From Hermodice carunculata (Eukaryota; Annelida; Polychaeta; Eunicida; Amphinomidae): a stretch of DNA of 64,000 bases. Below are positions 63,724 to 64,000 of this stretch, piece by piece (position 1 is the stretch's first letter; every line of letters begins with the position of its first letter). The position numbers and the translations under genes are program-made. The stretch covers positions 134,222,418 to 134,286,417 of the forward strand of contig OZ026612.1 in the NCBI GenBank assembly GCA_964020975.1, in the 5' to 3' direction. The notes below the pieces were generated by a model that saw only the letters and a program-made list of their open reading frames with translations, was not told the origin of the DNA and searched no databases.

Positions 63724-64000
63724 AATGATTCTGAATACTCTAGCTGTCCTTAAGACATGATCACAAATTAAAAATAATTTATAAGTCACTTTTGTTGTTG
63801 CCGCGCGCCGTTGTGGATATGGTCCCGACTGATTTCAACGGTCCAGAAAGGGAACCGTATATAGTAGGCGAAAGTACTTTAATACGCTTTTGGTAACAAG
63901 ATTTTCCGCCTTGCGTCTGCTTAACGACTCCATGTCCCAACTCATTTAAGCTTATTCTCGCAAAAACATTGTACTAATTGCTACTTTCAATCGAACTTAC

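Overview
The window is a stretch of eukaryotic, almost certainly invertebrate animal DNA. It is AT-rich and crowded with microsatellites (CT, TA, CATA, GAAA, ATA, CAA/TAA). No reading frame shows operon-like spacing or bacterial signals. The dominant content is broken non-LTR retrotransposons (LINEs) of at least three families, several MITEs and fold-back elements, and a family of Helitron-like non-autonomous elements. The palindrome TAGGCCTA recurs at least 12 times. The mix of CR1/L2-like LINEs and minisatellite-bearing Helitron-like elements suggests a marine invertebrate, but the sequence does not fix the phylum. No tRNA, rRNA or CRISPR array was found.

Layout. 0.5-2.2 kb: two LINE fragments and a CT/AC microsatellite. 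2.65-2.87 kb: a Tc1/mariner-type MITE. 5.0-7.0 kb: an unclassified ~2 kb block between ~115-bp inverted arms. 8.4-8.9 kb: hairpin and fold-back elements. 9.9-12.75 kb: LINE A, carrying a MITE and a pyrimidine microsatellite insertion. 12.75-20.2 kb: Helitron-like copies and large TA arrays. 20.2-25.9 kb: sequence in which I recognise no gene. 25.9-29.1 kb: a Helitron-like copy and LINE fragments. 29.08-29.69 kb: the one reading frame that looks like a cellular protein, a two-module B-box-like zinc-finger protein with a PPPY motif. 32.2-40.6 kb: LINE B, LINE C (with PHD-like finger, coiled coil and SGNH/esterase-like remnant in ORF1) and LINE D, where C and D meet tail to tail. 41-42.2 kb: another RT fragment ending in a 175-bp inverted repeat. 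45.2-46.2 kb: a small LTR-type fossil and a 650-bp inverted repeat. 46.8-54.1 kb: LINE E, split by a 2.5-kb block and by a complete Helitron-like element. 54.3-63.7 kb: more LINE fragments on both strands and a second copy of the PIF/Harbinger-type MITE.

The best candidate for something under-described is the Helitron-like family. Four copies have both ends definable to the base: A|TTATGTCTG at the 5' end, and a hairpin then CTAG|T at the 3' end. The 5' end is a palindrome, and the cores are modular minisatellites. One core type repeats composite AGGTCA direct repeats that match nuclear-receptor binding sites. The B-box-like frame lies between two Helitron-type 3' ends that face each other. 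All functional readings here come from motif recognition by eye, without database searches.
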